Shown: in pieces, positions 8,917-17,214 of the stretch | Position numbering within the stretch: the stretch's first letter is position 1 | How the letters are laid out: each line of letters opens with the position of its first letter | Source of the DNA: Brevundimonas sp. SH203 | GTDB lineage: Bacteria; Pseudomonadota; Alphaproteobacteria; Caulobacterales; Caulobacteraceae | Direction: 5' to 3' | DNA: 64,000 bases | Assembly: GCF_002157625.1 (NCBI RefSeq) | Contig: NZ_BDMM01000002.1 | Coordinates: forward strand, 611,865-675,864 | Notes under the pieces: generated by a model | Told to the model about the DNA's origin: nothing | The model's database searches: none | Seen by the model: the letters and a program-made list of their open reading frames with translations, nothing else | Translations under genes and position numbers: made by a program

Positions 8917-10920
8917 ATGAACGCTGACCAAATCCTTCCGCTGATCTTCGGGCGCCTGACGCTTGAGGCTCTGCCCCTGCACGAACCGATCCTGGTCGTG
9001 ACCATGATCGTCGTGGCCCTGGGCGGCGTCGCCCTGTTGGGCGCCCTGACCTATTTCAAACTGTGGGGCTATCTCTGGAAAGAGTGGTTCACCACGGTCG
9101 ACCACAAGAAGATCGGGATCATGTACATGATCCTGGGGCTGATCATGTTCGTGCGTGGCTTCGCCGACGCCATCATGATGCGCCTCCAGCAGGCCATGGC
9201 CTTCGGCGGGTCCGAGGGTTATCTGAACGCCCACCACTACGACCAGATCTTCACCGCCCACGGCGTGATCATGATCTTCTTCGTGGCCATGCCGCTGGTG
9301 ACGGGCATCATGAACTATGTCGTGCCGCTGCAGATCGGCGCGCGCGACGTGTCCTTCCCGTTCCTGAACAACTTCAGCTTCTGGATGACGACGGCCGGCG
9401 CGATCATCGTCATGGCCTCGCTGTTCGTGGGCGAGTTCGCGCGCACGGGCTGGCTGGCCTATCCGCCGCTGTCGGGCATCGGCTACAGCCCCGGCGTCGG
9501 CGTCGACTACTACATCTGGGCGCTTCAGATCGCGGGGGTGGGGACGACGCTGTCCGGCATCAACCTGATCGCGACCATCGTGAAGATGCGCGCGCCCGGC
9601 ATGGGCATGATGAAGATGCCCGTCTTCACCTGGACCTCGCTGTGCACCAACGTCCTGATCGTGGCGTCCTTCCCGGTCCTGACCGCCGTTCTGGCCCTGC
9701 TGACGCTGGACCGCTACGTCGGCACCAACTTCTTCACGAACGACTTCGGCGGCAATCCGATGATGTACGTGAACCTGATCTGGATCTGGGGCCACCCGGA
9801 GGTTTACATCCTGATCCTGCCGCTGTTCGGCGTCTTCTCCGAGATCGCCTCGACCTTCTCCAGCAAGAAGCTGTTCGGCTATACCTCGATGGTTTACGCC
9901 ACGGTCGTCATCACCGTGCTGTCGTATCTGGTGTGGCTGCACCACTTCTTCACTATGGGCTCGGGCGCCTCGGTGAACAGCTTCTTCGGCATCACGACGA
10001 TGATCATCTCGATCCCGACCGGGGCCAAGATCTTCAACTGGCTGTTCACGATGTATCGTGGGCGCATCCGGTTCGAGCTGCCGATGATGTGGCTGATCGC
10101 CTTCATGCTGACCTTCGTGATCGGCGGGATGACGGGGGTTCTGCTGGCGGTGCCGCCGGCCGACTTCGTGCTGCACAACTCGCTGTTCCTGGTGGCCCAC
10201 TTCCACAACGTCATCATCGGCGGCGTGCTGTTCGGCCTGTTCGCGGCTATCAACTTCTGGTGGCCCAAGGCCTTCGGCTTCAAGCTGGACCGCAAGTGGG
10301 GCCTGGTCAGCTTCTGGTGCTGGGTGCCCGGCTTCTGGCTGGCCTTCCTGCCGCTTTACGTGCTGGGCCTGATGGGCGTGACGCGCCGGATGCGCGTGTT
10401 CGACGATCCGTCGCTGCAGATCTGGTTCGTGATCGCCGCCATCGGCGCGGGCGTCATCGCCCTGGGCATCGCGGCCATGTTCGTCCAGTTCGCCGTGTCG
10501 ATCATCAACCGCGACAAGCTGCGCGACACGACGGGCGATCCCTGGGGCGCCCGGACGCTGGAGTGGTCCACGTCGTCGCCGCCGCCGGATTACAACTTCG
10601 CCTCGACGCCGGTCGTCCATGACGCCGACGCCTGGTGGGACATGAAGAACAAGGGCTATCAGCGTCCGCTGAGCGGCTACAAGGCCATCCATATGCCGTC
10701 CAACACCGGGGCGGGGGTCATCATCTCGGGCCTGTGCCTGGTGATGGGTCTGGCGCTGGTCTGGTACATCTGGTGGCTGGCGGCCCTGTGCTTCGTCGGC
10801 GTCCTGGCGGTCGCGATCGGCCATACGTTCAACTACAAGCGCGACTACTACATCCCCGCGGATGAGGTTCGTGCGACCGAAGAGGCGCGCACCCGCGCCC
10901 TGGCCGGAACGGAGGCCTGA
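8917..10920 (+). CDS. cyoB: Cytochrome bo3/ba3-type quinol oxidase subunit I
   Basis: 667 residues, close to E. coli CyoB. The start is the ATG 13 nt after the cyoA stop; the frame is open further upstream but overlaps cyoA. The heme-copper oxidase core is intact: [12 protein letters not shown] (low-spin heme ligand region), [11 protein letters not shown] (copper-B His with the cross-linked Tyr), LHHFFTMG (two further CuB His) and VAHFHNV (heme ligands). It reduces O2 to water while pumping protons. The encoded protein does not show whether heme o or heme a is used; a surf1 gene in the operon favours heme a. Confidence 0.97.
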   Translation: MNADQILPLIFGRLTLEALPLHEPILVVTMIVVALGGVALLGALTYFKLWGYLWKEWFTTVDHKKIGIMYMILGLIMFVRGFADAIMMRLQQAMAFGGSEGYLNAHHYDQIFTAHGVIMIFFVAMPLVTGIMNYVVPLQIGARDVSFPFLNNFSFWMTTAGAIIVMASLFVGEFARTGWLAYPPLSGIGYSPGVGVDYYIWALQIAGVGTTLSGINLIATIVKMRAPGMGMMKMPVFTWTSLCTNVLIVASFPVLTAVLALLTLDRYVGTNFFTNDFGGNPMMYVNLIWIWGHPEVYILILPLFGVFSEIASTFSSKKLFGYTSMVYATVVITVLSYLVWLHHFFTMGSGASVNSFFGITTMIISIPTGAKIFNWLFTMYRGRIRFELPMMWLIAFMLTFVIGGMTGVLLAVPPADFVLHNSLFLVAHFHNVIIGGVLFGLFAAINFWWPKAFGFKLDRKWGLVSFWCWVPGFWLAFLPLYVLGLMGVTRRMRVFDDPSLQIWFVIAAIGAGVIALGIAAMFVQFAVSIINRDKLRDTTGDPWGARTLEWSTSSPPPDYNFASTPVVHDADAWWDMKNKGYQRPLSGYKAIHMPSNTGAGVIISGLCLVMGLALVWYIWWLAALCFVGVLAVAIGHTFNYKRDYYIPADEVRATEEARTRALAGTEA

Positions 10921-10923
10921 TCC

Positions 10924-11550
10924 ATGAGCGCGACCGCGATCAAGCTGGACGATCCCACCGTCTTCCACCTGGAAGAGGAGCCGCACCACGAGGAAGGCTC
11001 CAGCACCATGCTGGGCTTCTGGCTCTATCTGATGAGCGACTGCCTCATCTTCGCGATGCTGTTCGCCGTGTTCGGCGTGCTGGGCGGCAACTACGCGGCG
11101 GGGCCGGGGCCCAAGGAACTGTTCGATCTGGAGCTGGCGGCGGTTAACACCGCCATGCTGCTGTTCTCGTCGATCACCTATGGCTTCGCCATGCTGGCGA
11201 TGGACCGGAACAATGTGCGCCAGACCTTGGTCTGGCTGGCCATCACGGGTCTGTTCGGCCTGGCCTTCCTGGGCATCGAACTCTATGAGTTCGGCCACCT
11301 GATCCACGAGGGCGCCACGCCGCAGCGCAGCGCCTTCCTGTCGGCCTTCTTCACCCTGGTCGGCACCCACGGCCTGCACGTCACCTTCGGCATCATCTGG
11401 CTGGTGACGCTGATGGTGCAGGTGGGCATGAAGGGACTGATCCCCGCCAACAAGCGCCGGCTGATGTGCCTGTCGATGTTCTGGCACTTCCTGGACGTCA
11501 TCTGGATCGGCGTCTTCACCTTCGTCTATCTGCTGGGCATGCTGCGATGA
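10924..11550 (+). CDS. cyoC: Quinol oxidase subunit III
   Basis: 208 residues with five predicted membrane helices (LGFWLYLMSDCLIFAMLF near residue 35 and four more), as in CyoC of bo3 oxidases. It begins 3 nt after cyoB and overlaps cyoD by 4 nt. Subunit III stabilises subunit I and is part of the heme-copper oxidase core fold but carries no cofactor. Confidence 0.95.
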   Translation: MSATAIKLDDPTVFHLEEEPHHEEGSSTMLGFWLYLMSDCLIFAMLFAVFGVLGGNYAAGPGPKELFDLELAAVNTAMLLFSSITYGFAMLAMDRNNVRQTLVWLAITGLFGLAFLGIELYEFGHLIHEGATPQRSAFLSAFFTLVGTHGLHVTFGIIWLVTLMVQVGMKGLIPANKRRLMCLSMFWHFLDVIWIGVFTFVYLLGMLR

Positions 11551-11936
11551 GCGCTGAAAATCACTCGCCCGAGTCCCGCGAGACCGATCACCTGGGGCAC
11601 GAGGCCCATAACCACGGCTCCTTCAAGAGCTATATGATCGGGTTCGTGCTTTCGGTGATCCTGACGGCCATCCCGTTCGCCCTGGTCATGACCGGCGTCC
11701 TGCCGAAACAGGCGACGGCGCTGATCGTAATGGCCTTCGCCGTGGTGCAGATCGTGGTCCACATGGTCTATTTCCTGCACATGAACTCCAAGTCCGAGGG
11801 CGGCTGGACCATGCTGGCGCTGATCTTCACCATCATCGTGGTGGTCATCGCCCTGTCGGGTTCGCTGTGGGTCATGTATCACCTGAACACCAATATGATG
11901 CCCGCGACGCACGACATGACGCAGATGATGGGCTGA
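11547..11936 (+). CDS. cyoD: Quinol oxidase subunit IV
   Basis: 129 residues. The His-rich N-terminus (HLGHEAHNHG) and three membrane helices containing VQIVVHMVYFLHMN match CyoD. The ATG overlaps the cyoC stop as ATGA, implying translational coupling. No cyoE (heme O synthase) follows; the next gene is a SURF1 homologue. Confidence 0.93.
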   Translation: MSAENHSPESRETDHLGHEAHNHGSFKSYMIGFVLSVILTAIPFALVMTGVLPKQATALIVMAFAVVQIVVHMVYFLHMNSKSEGGWTMLALIFTIIVVVIALSGSLWVMYHLNTNMMPATHDMTQMMG

Positions 11937-11982
11937 CGAGGGCGCAATCAGCGGACTTTCCAAAGACAGGACCCGACGACCG

Positions 11983-12699
11983 ATGCGGCTGGCCGTGTCG
12001 GTCGGCCTGTTGACGCTGTTCGTCGGTTTCGTGGCGCTGGGCGTCTGGCAGGTTCAGCGCCTGGCCTGGAAGACCGAACTGATCGCCCAGGTCAATGCGC
12101 GGGTTCATGCCGCGCCGACGCCCGCGCCGGGGCCTGCCCAATGGCCCGGCCTGACCCGCCAGAACGATCAATATCGGCGCGTGGTGCTGCGCGGGACCTA
12201 TCTTCACGACAAGGAAACCCTGGTTCAGGCCGTGACCGATGCGGGGGCCGGATTCTGGGTCATGACGCCGCTGGTCGATGCGCGCGGCTTCACGGTTCTG
12301 GTCAATCGCGGCTTCGTGCCCCCGGGTCGCAAGACGCCCGAGACGCGCGCCGATGGTCAGACGTCGGGCCCACAAAAGGTCGTGGGTCTGGTCAGGATGA
12401 CCGAGCCCAAGGGTGGCTTCCTGCGCGCCAACGATCCCTCGCATGACCGCTGGCGGTCGCGCGACGTCGCCGCCATCGCGGCGCGGCGGGGGCTGAGCGA
12501 TGTCGCGCCCTATTTCGTCGATGCGGATGCGACGCCCAATCCGGGCGGCTGGCCGCTGGGCGGGCTGACCGTCATCCGCTTTCCCAACAGCCACCTGATC
12601 TACGCCCTGACCTGGTTCGGTATGGCGCTGCTGACCTTGGTGGGGCTGGCGCTGTTCCGGCGCGAATGGCGGCGGGGCCCTGATCGGAGCCGGGCGTGA
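11983..12699 (+). CDS. SURF1-family oxidase assembly protein
   Basis: 238 residues with an N-terminal helix (about 3-22: SVGLLTLFVGFVALGVWQVQR), a periplasmic domain with VLVNRGFVP and a C-terminal helix (YALTWFGMALLTLVGLALF). This two-helix architecture with GVWQVQRLxWK and VNRGWVP-like motifs defines SURF1, which helps insert heme a into subunit I of heme-copper oxidases. It lies 46 nt after cyoD, inside the cyo operon. Dedicated Surf1 copies next to quinol oxidase genes are known (Paracoccus qox/Surf1q), so this one probably serves the adjacent oxidase. Confidence 0.9.
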   Translation: MRLAVSVGLLTLFVGFVALGVWQVQRLAWKTELIAQVNARVHAAPTPAPGPAQWPGLTRQNDQYRRVVLRGTYLHDKETLVQAVTDAGAGFWVMTPLVDARGFTVLVNRGFVPPGRKTPETRADGQTSGPQKVVGLVRMTEPKGGFLRANDPSHDRWRSRDVAAIAARRGLSDVAPYFVDADATPNPGGWPLGGLTVIRFPNSHLIYALTWFGMALLTLVGLALFRREWRRGPDRSRA

Positions 12700-14015
12700 C
12701 GACCTCGCTTCAGCGGCTGCTGGGCCTGGGCGGGCCGAGCGGCGAGGTGGCGACCCACGGTGGGGCCAACCGGCGCAACATGCTGCTGCTGATCCAGCTG
12801 CGCTGGCTGGCGGTGGCGGGGCAGATGGCGACCATAGTGATGGTCGAATATGTGATGGGCATTCCGCTGCCCATCGGCTGGTTGCTGGCGGCGCCGGCCG
12901 GTCTGGTTCTGGTCAATCTGATCAGCGCGCCGCTGGCCGCACGTCAGGCGGAGGTCGAGGATCGGTCGCTGATGATCGCGCTTCTGGCCGATGTGGCGGC
13001 CCTGACCTGGCTGCTGTTCCTGACCGGTGGCGCGGCCAATCCGTTCGCGGCGCTCTATCTGTTGCAGGTGGTTCTGGGGGCGGTTCTGCTGGCGCCGGTC
13101 TATGCCTGGGCGCTGATCGCGGTGACGACCCTGTGTTTCGCCGGCCTGGGCCTGCATTCGCGACCGCTGAACCTGCCGGCGGCGCGCGAGGGTTCGCTGC
13201 TGGGCCTGTATCTACAGGGCAGCCTGATCTGTTTCGTGCTGATGGCGGTGTTGCTGGTGCTGTTCGTCACCCGCATCAGCCGGAACCTGCGCGACCGGGA
13301 CGCTGCGGTCGCCGCTATGCGCCAGCAGACGGCCGAACACGATCACATCGTCCGCTTGGGGCTGCTGGCCTCGGGCGCGGCGCACGAACTGGGCACGCCG
13401 CTGGCCTCGCTGTCGGTCATCCTCAGCGACTGGAAGCGGATGCCGGCCCTGACCCAGGACGCCGATCTGGATCAGGACATGGCGACGATGCGGGCCGAGG
13501 TCGAACGCTGCAAGGCCATCGTGACCGGCATTCTGCTGTCGGCGGGCGAGGCGAGGGGGCTGGCGCCCCAGCGCACAACCCTGCGGACCTTCCTGTCCGA
13601 TGTCGTGGCCAGCTGGAGCCGCGACGGGGTGGCGGTGGATATTCGCGACGAACTGCAGGACGACCCGACCATCATCGCCGATCCGGCCCTGCGTCAGGTG
13701 CTGGGCGTGCTGTTCGACAATGCGGTTGAGGCGGGGGCCGGTCGGGTTCTGGTTACGACCGCACGCATGGGCGACGACTTGATCATCGCCGTGCGCGACG
13801 ACGGGCCGGGGTTCGCACCCGTCGTGCTGAAAGACTGGGGCAAGCCCTATAATTCGACCAAGCCCCGGAGCGGCGCGGGCCTGGGCCTGTTCCTGCTGAT
13901 GAATGTGGTGCGGTCGCTGGGCGGCCGGGTCGAGGCTTCCAATCCCCCCGCAGGCGGGGCAGAGGTGCGTCTTACCCTGCCGCTGTCGGCCCTGTCTCCA
14001 AAGGATCGTCCATGA
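12696..14015 (+). CDS. regB: RegB/PrrB/ActS-type redox sensor histidine kinase
   Basis: 439 residues, GTG start overlapping the surf1 stop (GTGA). About six membrane helices lie between residues 30 and 192. The GGAANPF motif at 111-117 fits the GGxxNPF ubiquinone-binding motif of RegB. The H-box AAHELGTPLASL gives phospho-acceptor His230. The segment ERCKAIV has Cys272, where RegB has its redox-active cysteine. The ATP-binding domain (NAVEAGA, DDGPGF, SGAGLGLF) is complete. Position inside the oxidase operon suggests it senses quinone-pool or oxidase flux and controls respiration. Confidence 0.93.
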   Translation: MTTSLQRLLGLGGPSGEVATHGGANRRNMLLLIQLRWLAVAGQMATIVMVEYVMGIPLPIGWLLAAPAGLVLVNLISAPLAARQAEVEDRSLMIALLADVAALTWLLFLTGGAANPFAALYLLQVVLGAVLLAPVYAWALIAVTTLCFAGLGLHSRPLNLPAAREGSLLGLYLQGSLICFVLMAVLLVLFVTRISRNLRDRDAAVAAMRQQTAEHDHIVRLGLLASGAAHELGTPLASLSVILSDWKRMPALTQDADLDQDMATMRAEVERCKAIVTGILLSAGEARGLAPQRTTLRTFLSDVVASWSRDGVAVDIRDELQDDPTIIADPALRQVLGVLFDNAVEAGAGRVLVTTARMGDDLIIAVRDDGPGFAPVVLKDWGKPYNSTKPRSGAGLGLFLLMNVVRSLGGRVEASNPPAGGAEVRLTLPLSALSPKDRP

Positions 14016-14560
14016 CCGATGACGCCGCCGCCGACGCCCGCCTGCTGTTGATCGTCGAGGACGACGAGTCCTTCTCGGCCACCCTGCGCCGGTCGTTCGA
14101 GCGTCGCGGCTATACGGTCGTCAGCGCCGCCAACCCGGACCAGATGGCCGATGTGCTGAAGGTGCATCGGCCAGGCTATGCGGTCGTGGACCTGAAGCTG
14201 GGCGGGGCGTCGGGCCTGACCTGCGTGGAGGCGCTGCACGCTTTCGATCCGGCCATGAACATCGTGGTCCTGACCGGCTTCGCCAGCATCGCCACGGCGG
14301 TCGAGGCCATCAAGCTGGGCGCGCGCCACTATCTGGCCAAGCCCGCCGGCACGGACGACATCGAGGCCGCCTTCGCCCGGGCCGACGGCGACGCCGAAAC
14401 GCCGCTGGGCGCCCGGCCGACCTCGATCAAGACTCTGGAGTGGGAGCGAATCCACGAAACCCTGGTCGAGACCGACTTCAACATTTCCGAGGCCGCGCGA
14501 CGCCTGGGGATGCATCGCCGCACCCTGGCTCGGAAGCTGGAAAAGCGCCGCGTGAACTGA
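14012..14560 (+). CDS. regA: RegA/PrrA/ActR-type response regulator
   Basis: 182 residues. The receiver domain has acidic EDD at 16-18, phospho-acceptor Asp60 (VVDLKLG), a conserved Thr in VVLTGFAS and Lys in YLAKPA. After a short linker comes a Fis-type helix-turn-helix at the C-terminus (NISEAARRLGMHRRTLARKL), as in RegA/PrrA/ActR. ATGA overlap with regB fixes the pairing. RegA-family proteins control terminal oxidase genes, so direct feedback on the cyo promoter is a reasonable inference. Confidence 0.94.
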   Translation: MTDDAAADARLLLIVEDDESFSATLRRSFERRGYTVVSAANPDQMADVLKVHRPGYAVVDLKLGGASGLTCVEALHAFDPAMNIVVLTGFASIATAVEAIKLGARHYLAKPAGTDDIEAAFARADGDAETPLGARPTSIKTLEWERIHETLVETDFNISEAARRLGMHRRTLARKLEKRRVN

Positions 14561-14564
14561 GGCG

Positions 14565-15002
14565 TCAGTCCAGCTCGGCCGCGATCCGGTCGGCCAGGGC
14601 GCGCAGGGTCGCCGCATCGGCCATCGGCGCATGGCCGTGACCCTTCATCTCGCGGTCGGCCCAGCGGGGCACGATGTGGAAATGCAGGTGGAACACCGTC
14701 TGGCCGCCCGCCTCGCCGTTGAACTGCATGACCGCCAAACCCTCGGGCCGCAGGGCCTTTTCGACCGCCTTGGCCGTGCGCTGCAGGGCGGCGGTCATGC
14801 GGGCCAGAACCTCGGGCTCGACCTCCAGCAGATTGCGCGCCCGGGACTGTTTGGCGACGATCAGGACATGGCCTTCCGACTGGGGAAACACGTCCATGAG
14901 GGCCAGGACGTGGTCGTCCTCCCACACCTTCACCGAGGGTATGTCGCCGCGCAGGATCTTGGCGAAGATGTTGTTCGGGTCATAGGCGCCGTGCAGGCTC
15001 AT
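14565..15002 (-). CDS. HIT-family nucleotide hydrolase
   Basis: 145 residues from the ATG at 15002. The histidine triad HLHFHIVP near residue 110 and the N-terminal NIFAKILRGDIPS/VWEDDHVLALMD pattern are those of the HINT/Hit branch, which hydrolyses purine nucleoside phosphoramidates or related nucleotides in the cytoplasm. It converges on regA with only 4 nt between the stop codons. Confidence 0.92.
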   Translation of the reverse strand: MSLHGAYDPNNIFAKILRGDIPSVKVWEDDHVLALMDVFPQSEGHVLIVAKQSRARNLLEVEPEVLARMTAALQRTAKAVEKALRPEGLAVMQFNGEAGGQTVFHLHFHIVPRWADREMKGHGHAPMADAATLRALADRIAAELD

Positions 15003-15111
15003 GGGCGTTCTCCGTGCGGTCTGCGCCCTCGATAGCAGCGGCGGACGCGAAGGGGGAGCCTTCGTCCGTTTCACGCATTATGGTCACGCTTGAACAACTG
15101 CGAGGCGCGAC

Positions 15112-15471
15112 ATGATCCGTTTCATCATCCAGGCCCTGGTCACGATGGCCGGCCTGTGGCTGTCGGCCAAGGTCGTGCCGGGCGTGGACTTCACCAGCAC
15201 AGGCTCGCTGATCGCGGCGGCCGTCATCCTGGGCCTGGTCAACGCCTTCGTGCGGCCGATCCTGGTCGTCCTGACCTTCCCGATCACCGTCGTGACTCTG
15301 GGCCTGTTCCTGCTGGTCGTGAACGCGGCCATGATCGGCCTGACGTCCGTTTTCCTGGGCGGCTTCGTGGTCGACGGCCTGTGGGCCGGCATCGGCGCGG
15401 CCATCGTCACCGGCGTCGTCAGCTGGATCGCCGGCGCCTTCATCGGCGGCGGCGAAGAGGCGCGGGGCTAG
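15112..15471 (+). CDS. Phage holin-like four-helix membrane protein (YvlD-like)
   Basis: 119 residues with four hydrophobic segments: FIIQALVTMAGLWLSA, SLIAAAVILGLVNAFVRPIL, LTFPITVVTLGLFLLVVNAAM and WAGIGAAIVTGVVSWIAG. The NAFVRP and LTFPITVVTLG signatures match the PF04020 phage-holin/YvlD family. These are widespread chromosomal proteins of unclear function and there is no phage context here. It converges on cobS with a 3-nt gap. Confidence 0.85.
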   Translation: MIRFIIQALVTMAGLWLSAKVVPGVDFTSTGSLIAAAVILGLVNAFVRPILVVLTFPITVVTLGLFLLVVNAAMIGLTSVFLGGFVVDGLWAGIGAAIVTGVVSWIAGAFIGGGEEARG

Positions 15472-15474
15472 GCC

Positions 15475-16479
15475 TTATCCGACCTTCACCCGCGTCGCCG
15501 CCTCTGGCAGATCCTCGCCGAAGGCGCGCTGGTAGAATTCGGCGATGGTGGGGCGTTCCAGTTCGTCGCACTTGTTCAGGAAGGTCAGGCGGAAGCTGAG
15601 CGCCAGGTCGCCGCTGAAGATTTGGGCGTTCTGGGCCCAGGTGATGACCGTGCGGGGCGACATGACGGTGGAGATGTCGCCGTTCATGAAGGCGTTGCGG
15701 GTCATGTCGGCGACGCGGACCATGGCGGCGATGCGGCGTTTGCCCTCGGCGTCCGACCATTCGGGGACCTTGGCGGCGACGATCTCGGCCTCCACGTCAT
15801 GGTCGAGATAGTTCAGCGTCGTGACGATGTTCCAGCGGTCCAGCTGGGCCTGATTGATCTGTTGCGCGCCGTGGTACAGGCCCGTGGTGTCGCCCAAACC
15901 GATGGTGTTGGTCGTGGCGAACAGGCGGAAGAAGCGGTTGGGCCGGATGACGCGGTTCTGGTCCAGCAGGGTCAGGCGGCCCTGCGCCTCCAGCACGCGC
16001 TGGATCACGAACATCACGTCGGGACGGCCGGCGTCGTATTCGTCGAACACCAGGGCGATGGGGCGTTGCAGCGACCAGGGCAGGATGCCCTCGCGGAACT
16101 CGGTGATCTGTTTGCCGTCCTTCAGGACGATGGCGTCCTTGCCGATCAGGTCGATGCGGCTGACGTGGCTGTCCAGGTTCACCCGCACCAGCGGCCAGTT
16201 CAGCCGGGCGGCGACCTGTTCGATATGGGTCGACTTGCCGGTGCCGTGATAGCCTTGGACCATGACGCGGCGGTCGAAGGCGAAGCCGGCGCAGATGGCG
16301 ATGGTGGTCTGGGGATCGAAGCGATAGGCCTCGTCGATCTCGGGCACATGGCTGTCGCGCTCGACGAAGGCGGGCACGGTCATGTCGCTGTCGACGCCGA
16401 ACGCCTCGCGCAGGGTCACGCGGCGGGCGGGTTCGAGCGTCATCAGGGCGTCGGGGGAGGCGTCGAGCGGGGAGGTCAT
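15475..16479 (-). CDS. cobS: Cobaltochelatase subunit CobS
   Basis: 334 residues. An AAA+ ATPase with Walker [10 protein letters not shown] near residue 75, Walker [11 protein letters not shown] and sensor-1 [14 protein letters not shown], plus the CobS N-terminal [11 protein letters not shown] segment. With CobT it forms the ATPase that drives CobN to insert cobalt into hydrogenobyrinic acid diamide in aerobic cobalamin synthesis. The usual partner gene cobT is not adjacent: downstream is the convergent holin-like gene and upstream a repeat pair, so cobT must lie elsewhere if present. Confidence 0.95.
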   Translation of the reverse strand: MTSPLDASPDALMTLEPARRVTLREAFGVDSDMTVPAFVERDSHVPEIDEAYRFDPQTTIAICAGFAFDRRVMVQGYHGTGKSTHIEQVAARLNWPLVRVNLDSHVSRIDLIGKDAIVLKDGKQITEFREGILPWSLQRPIALVFDEYDAGRPDVMFVIQRVLEAQGRLTLLDQNRVIRPNRFFRLFATTNTIGLGDTTGLYHGAQQINQAQLDRWNIVTTLNYLDHDVEAEIVAAKVPEWSDAEGKRRIAAMVRVADMTRNAFMNGDISTVMSPRTVITWAQNAQIFSGDLALSFRLTFLNKCDELERPTIAEFYQRAFGEDLPEAATRVKVG

Positions 16480-16516
16480 GGATGTGCGATTAGCGCACGT
16501 TCGGGATCACTTAAAC

Positions 16517-16644
16517 CCCGCTCGTCCCCGCGAAAGCGGGTAGCTTGTTGTTTTGCCCGGCGGTGCGTTGGACGATGACCTGTTGAAGACGTCAGTGATC
16601 ATCGCCCAAAGCCCTGGGTTCCCGCTTTCGCGGGGATGAGCGGA
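16517..16644. repeat. Inverted pair of GC palindromes, family 2 element
   Basis: Two copies of a cCCCGCgaaaGCGGg-type palindrome face each other at about 16517-16542 and 16612-16644, separated by about 70 nt. The whole unit resembles the reverse complement of the unit at 51704-51831, including spacer words such as ctttgggcga and tccaacgcac. It is therefore a dispersed element of about 130 bp rather than two isolated hairpins. It fills the cobS/ohr gap. Confidence 0.8.
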
Positions 16645-16650
16645 GGTCTT

Positions 16651-17079
16651 TTACTTGGCTTCGAGCCGCACATCGACGTTGCCGCGCGTGGCGTTGGAGT
16701 AGGGGCAGATCTGGTGCGCCTTTTCGATCAACTCCTCGATCACGGCCTGATCCAGACCGTGGTCGGTGACGGTCAGGTCCACATCCAGGTTGAAGCCTTC
16801 ACCCCGGGTGTTCTTGCCGAAGCCGACGCCGGCGGTGATCTTGGTGTCGGGGCTGACCGGCGTGCCGGCCTTGCCGCTGACCAGCCGCAGGGCGCCGAGG
16901 TAGCAGGCGGCGTAGCCCGTGGCGAACAGCTGTTCGGGATTGGTCCCGTCGCCGCCTTTGCCGCCCATCTCTCTGGGTGTGGACAGTTTCACGTCGATCT
17001 TGCCGTCGTCGGTGGCCGAACGACCGTCCTCGCGGCCTCCGCCGGACGCGGTGGCCTGGGCGCGATAGAGAACTTCCAT
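16651..17079 (-). CDS. ohr: Organic hydroperoxide resistance protein (Ohr/OsmC family)
   Basis: 142 residues from the ATG at 17079, the usual Ohr length. The catalytic cysteine pair is Cys59 (GYAACYLGAL) and Cys125 (HQICPYSNATRGN), in the Ohr rather than OsmC configuration. It reduces organic and fatty-acid hydroperoxides using a dihydrolipoamide-type donor. No ohrR-like MarR gene is adjacent. The 135-nt gap to the divergent mrcA presumably holds both promoters. Confidence 0.93.
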   Translation of the reverse strand: MEVLYRAQATASGGGREDGRSATDDGKIDVKLSTPREMGGKGGDGTNPEQLFATGYAACYLGALRLVSGKAGTPVSPDTKITAGVGFGKNTRGEGFNLDVDLTVTDHGLDQAVIEELIEKAHQICPYSNATRGNVDVRLEAK

Positions 17080-17214
17080 GATGGCTCCTTGGGGCTGGGA
17101 CGCTTGAGATGGGCGTTTAACGGCGGACGCCAAGGGGACGTTGCATCGCGGCTCTAGCCAGCGACCGGCGACGCGGGCTAAAGCACCCTTTGGGGCGCGT
17201 CGTCGGAGTACGCA

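Noticed and set aside
8689..11487. Open frame of about 930 codons on the minus strand opposite cyoA, cyoB and cyoC
   Set aside because: It is a shadow of the cyo genes: composition is His/Asp/Gln/Arg-rich with no domain signal, and the sense strand encodes a complete oxidase.
15112..15471. Holin-like gene as a prophage remnant
   Set aside because: No other phage genes are near. PF04020-type proteins are common chromosomal membrane proteins.
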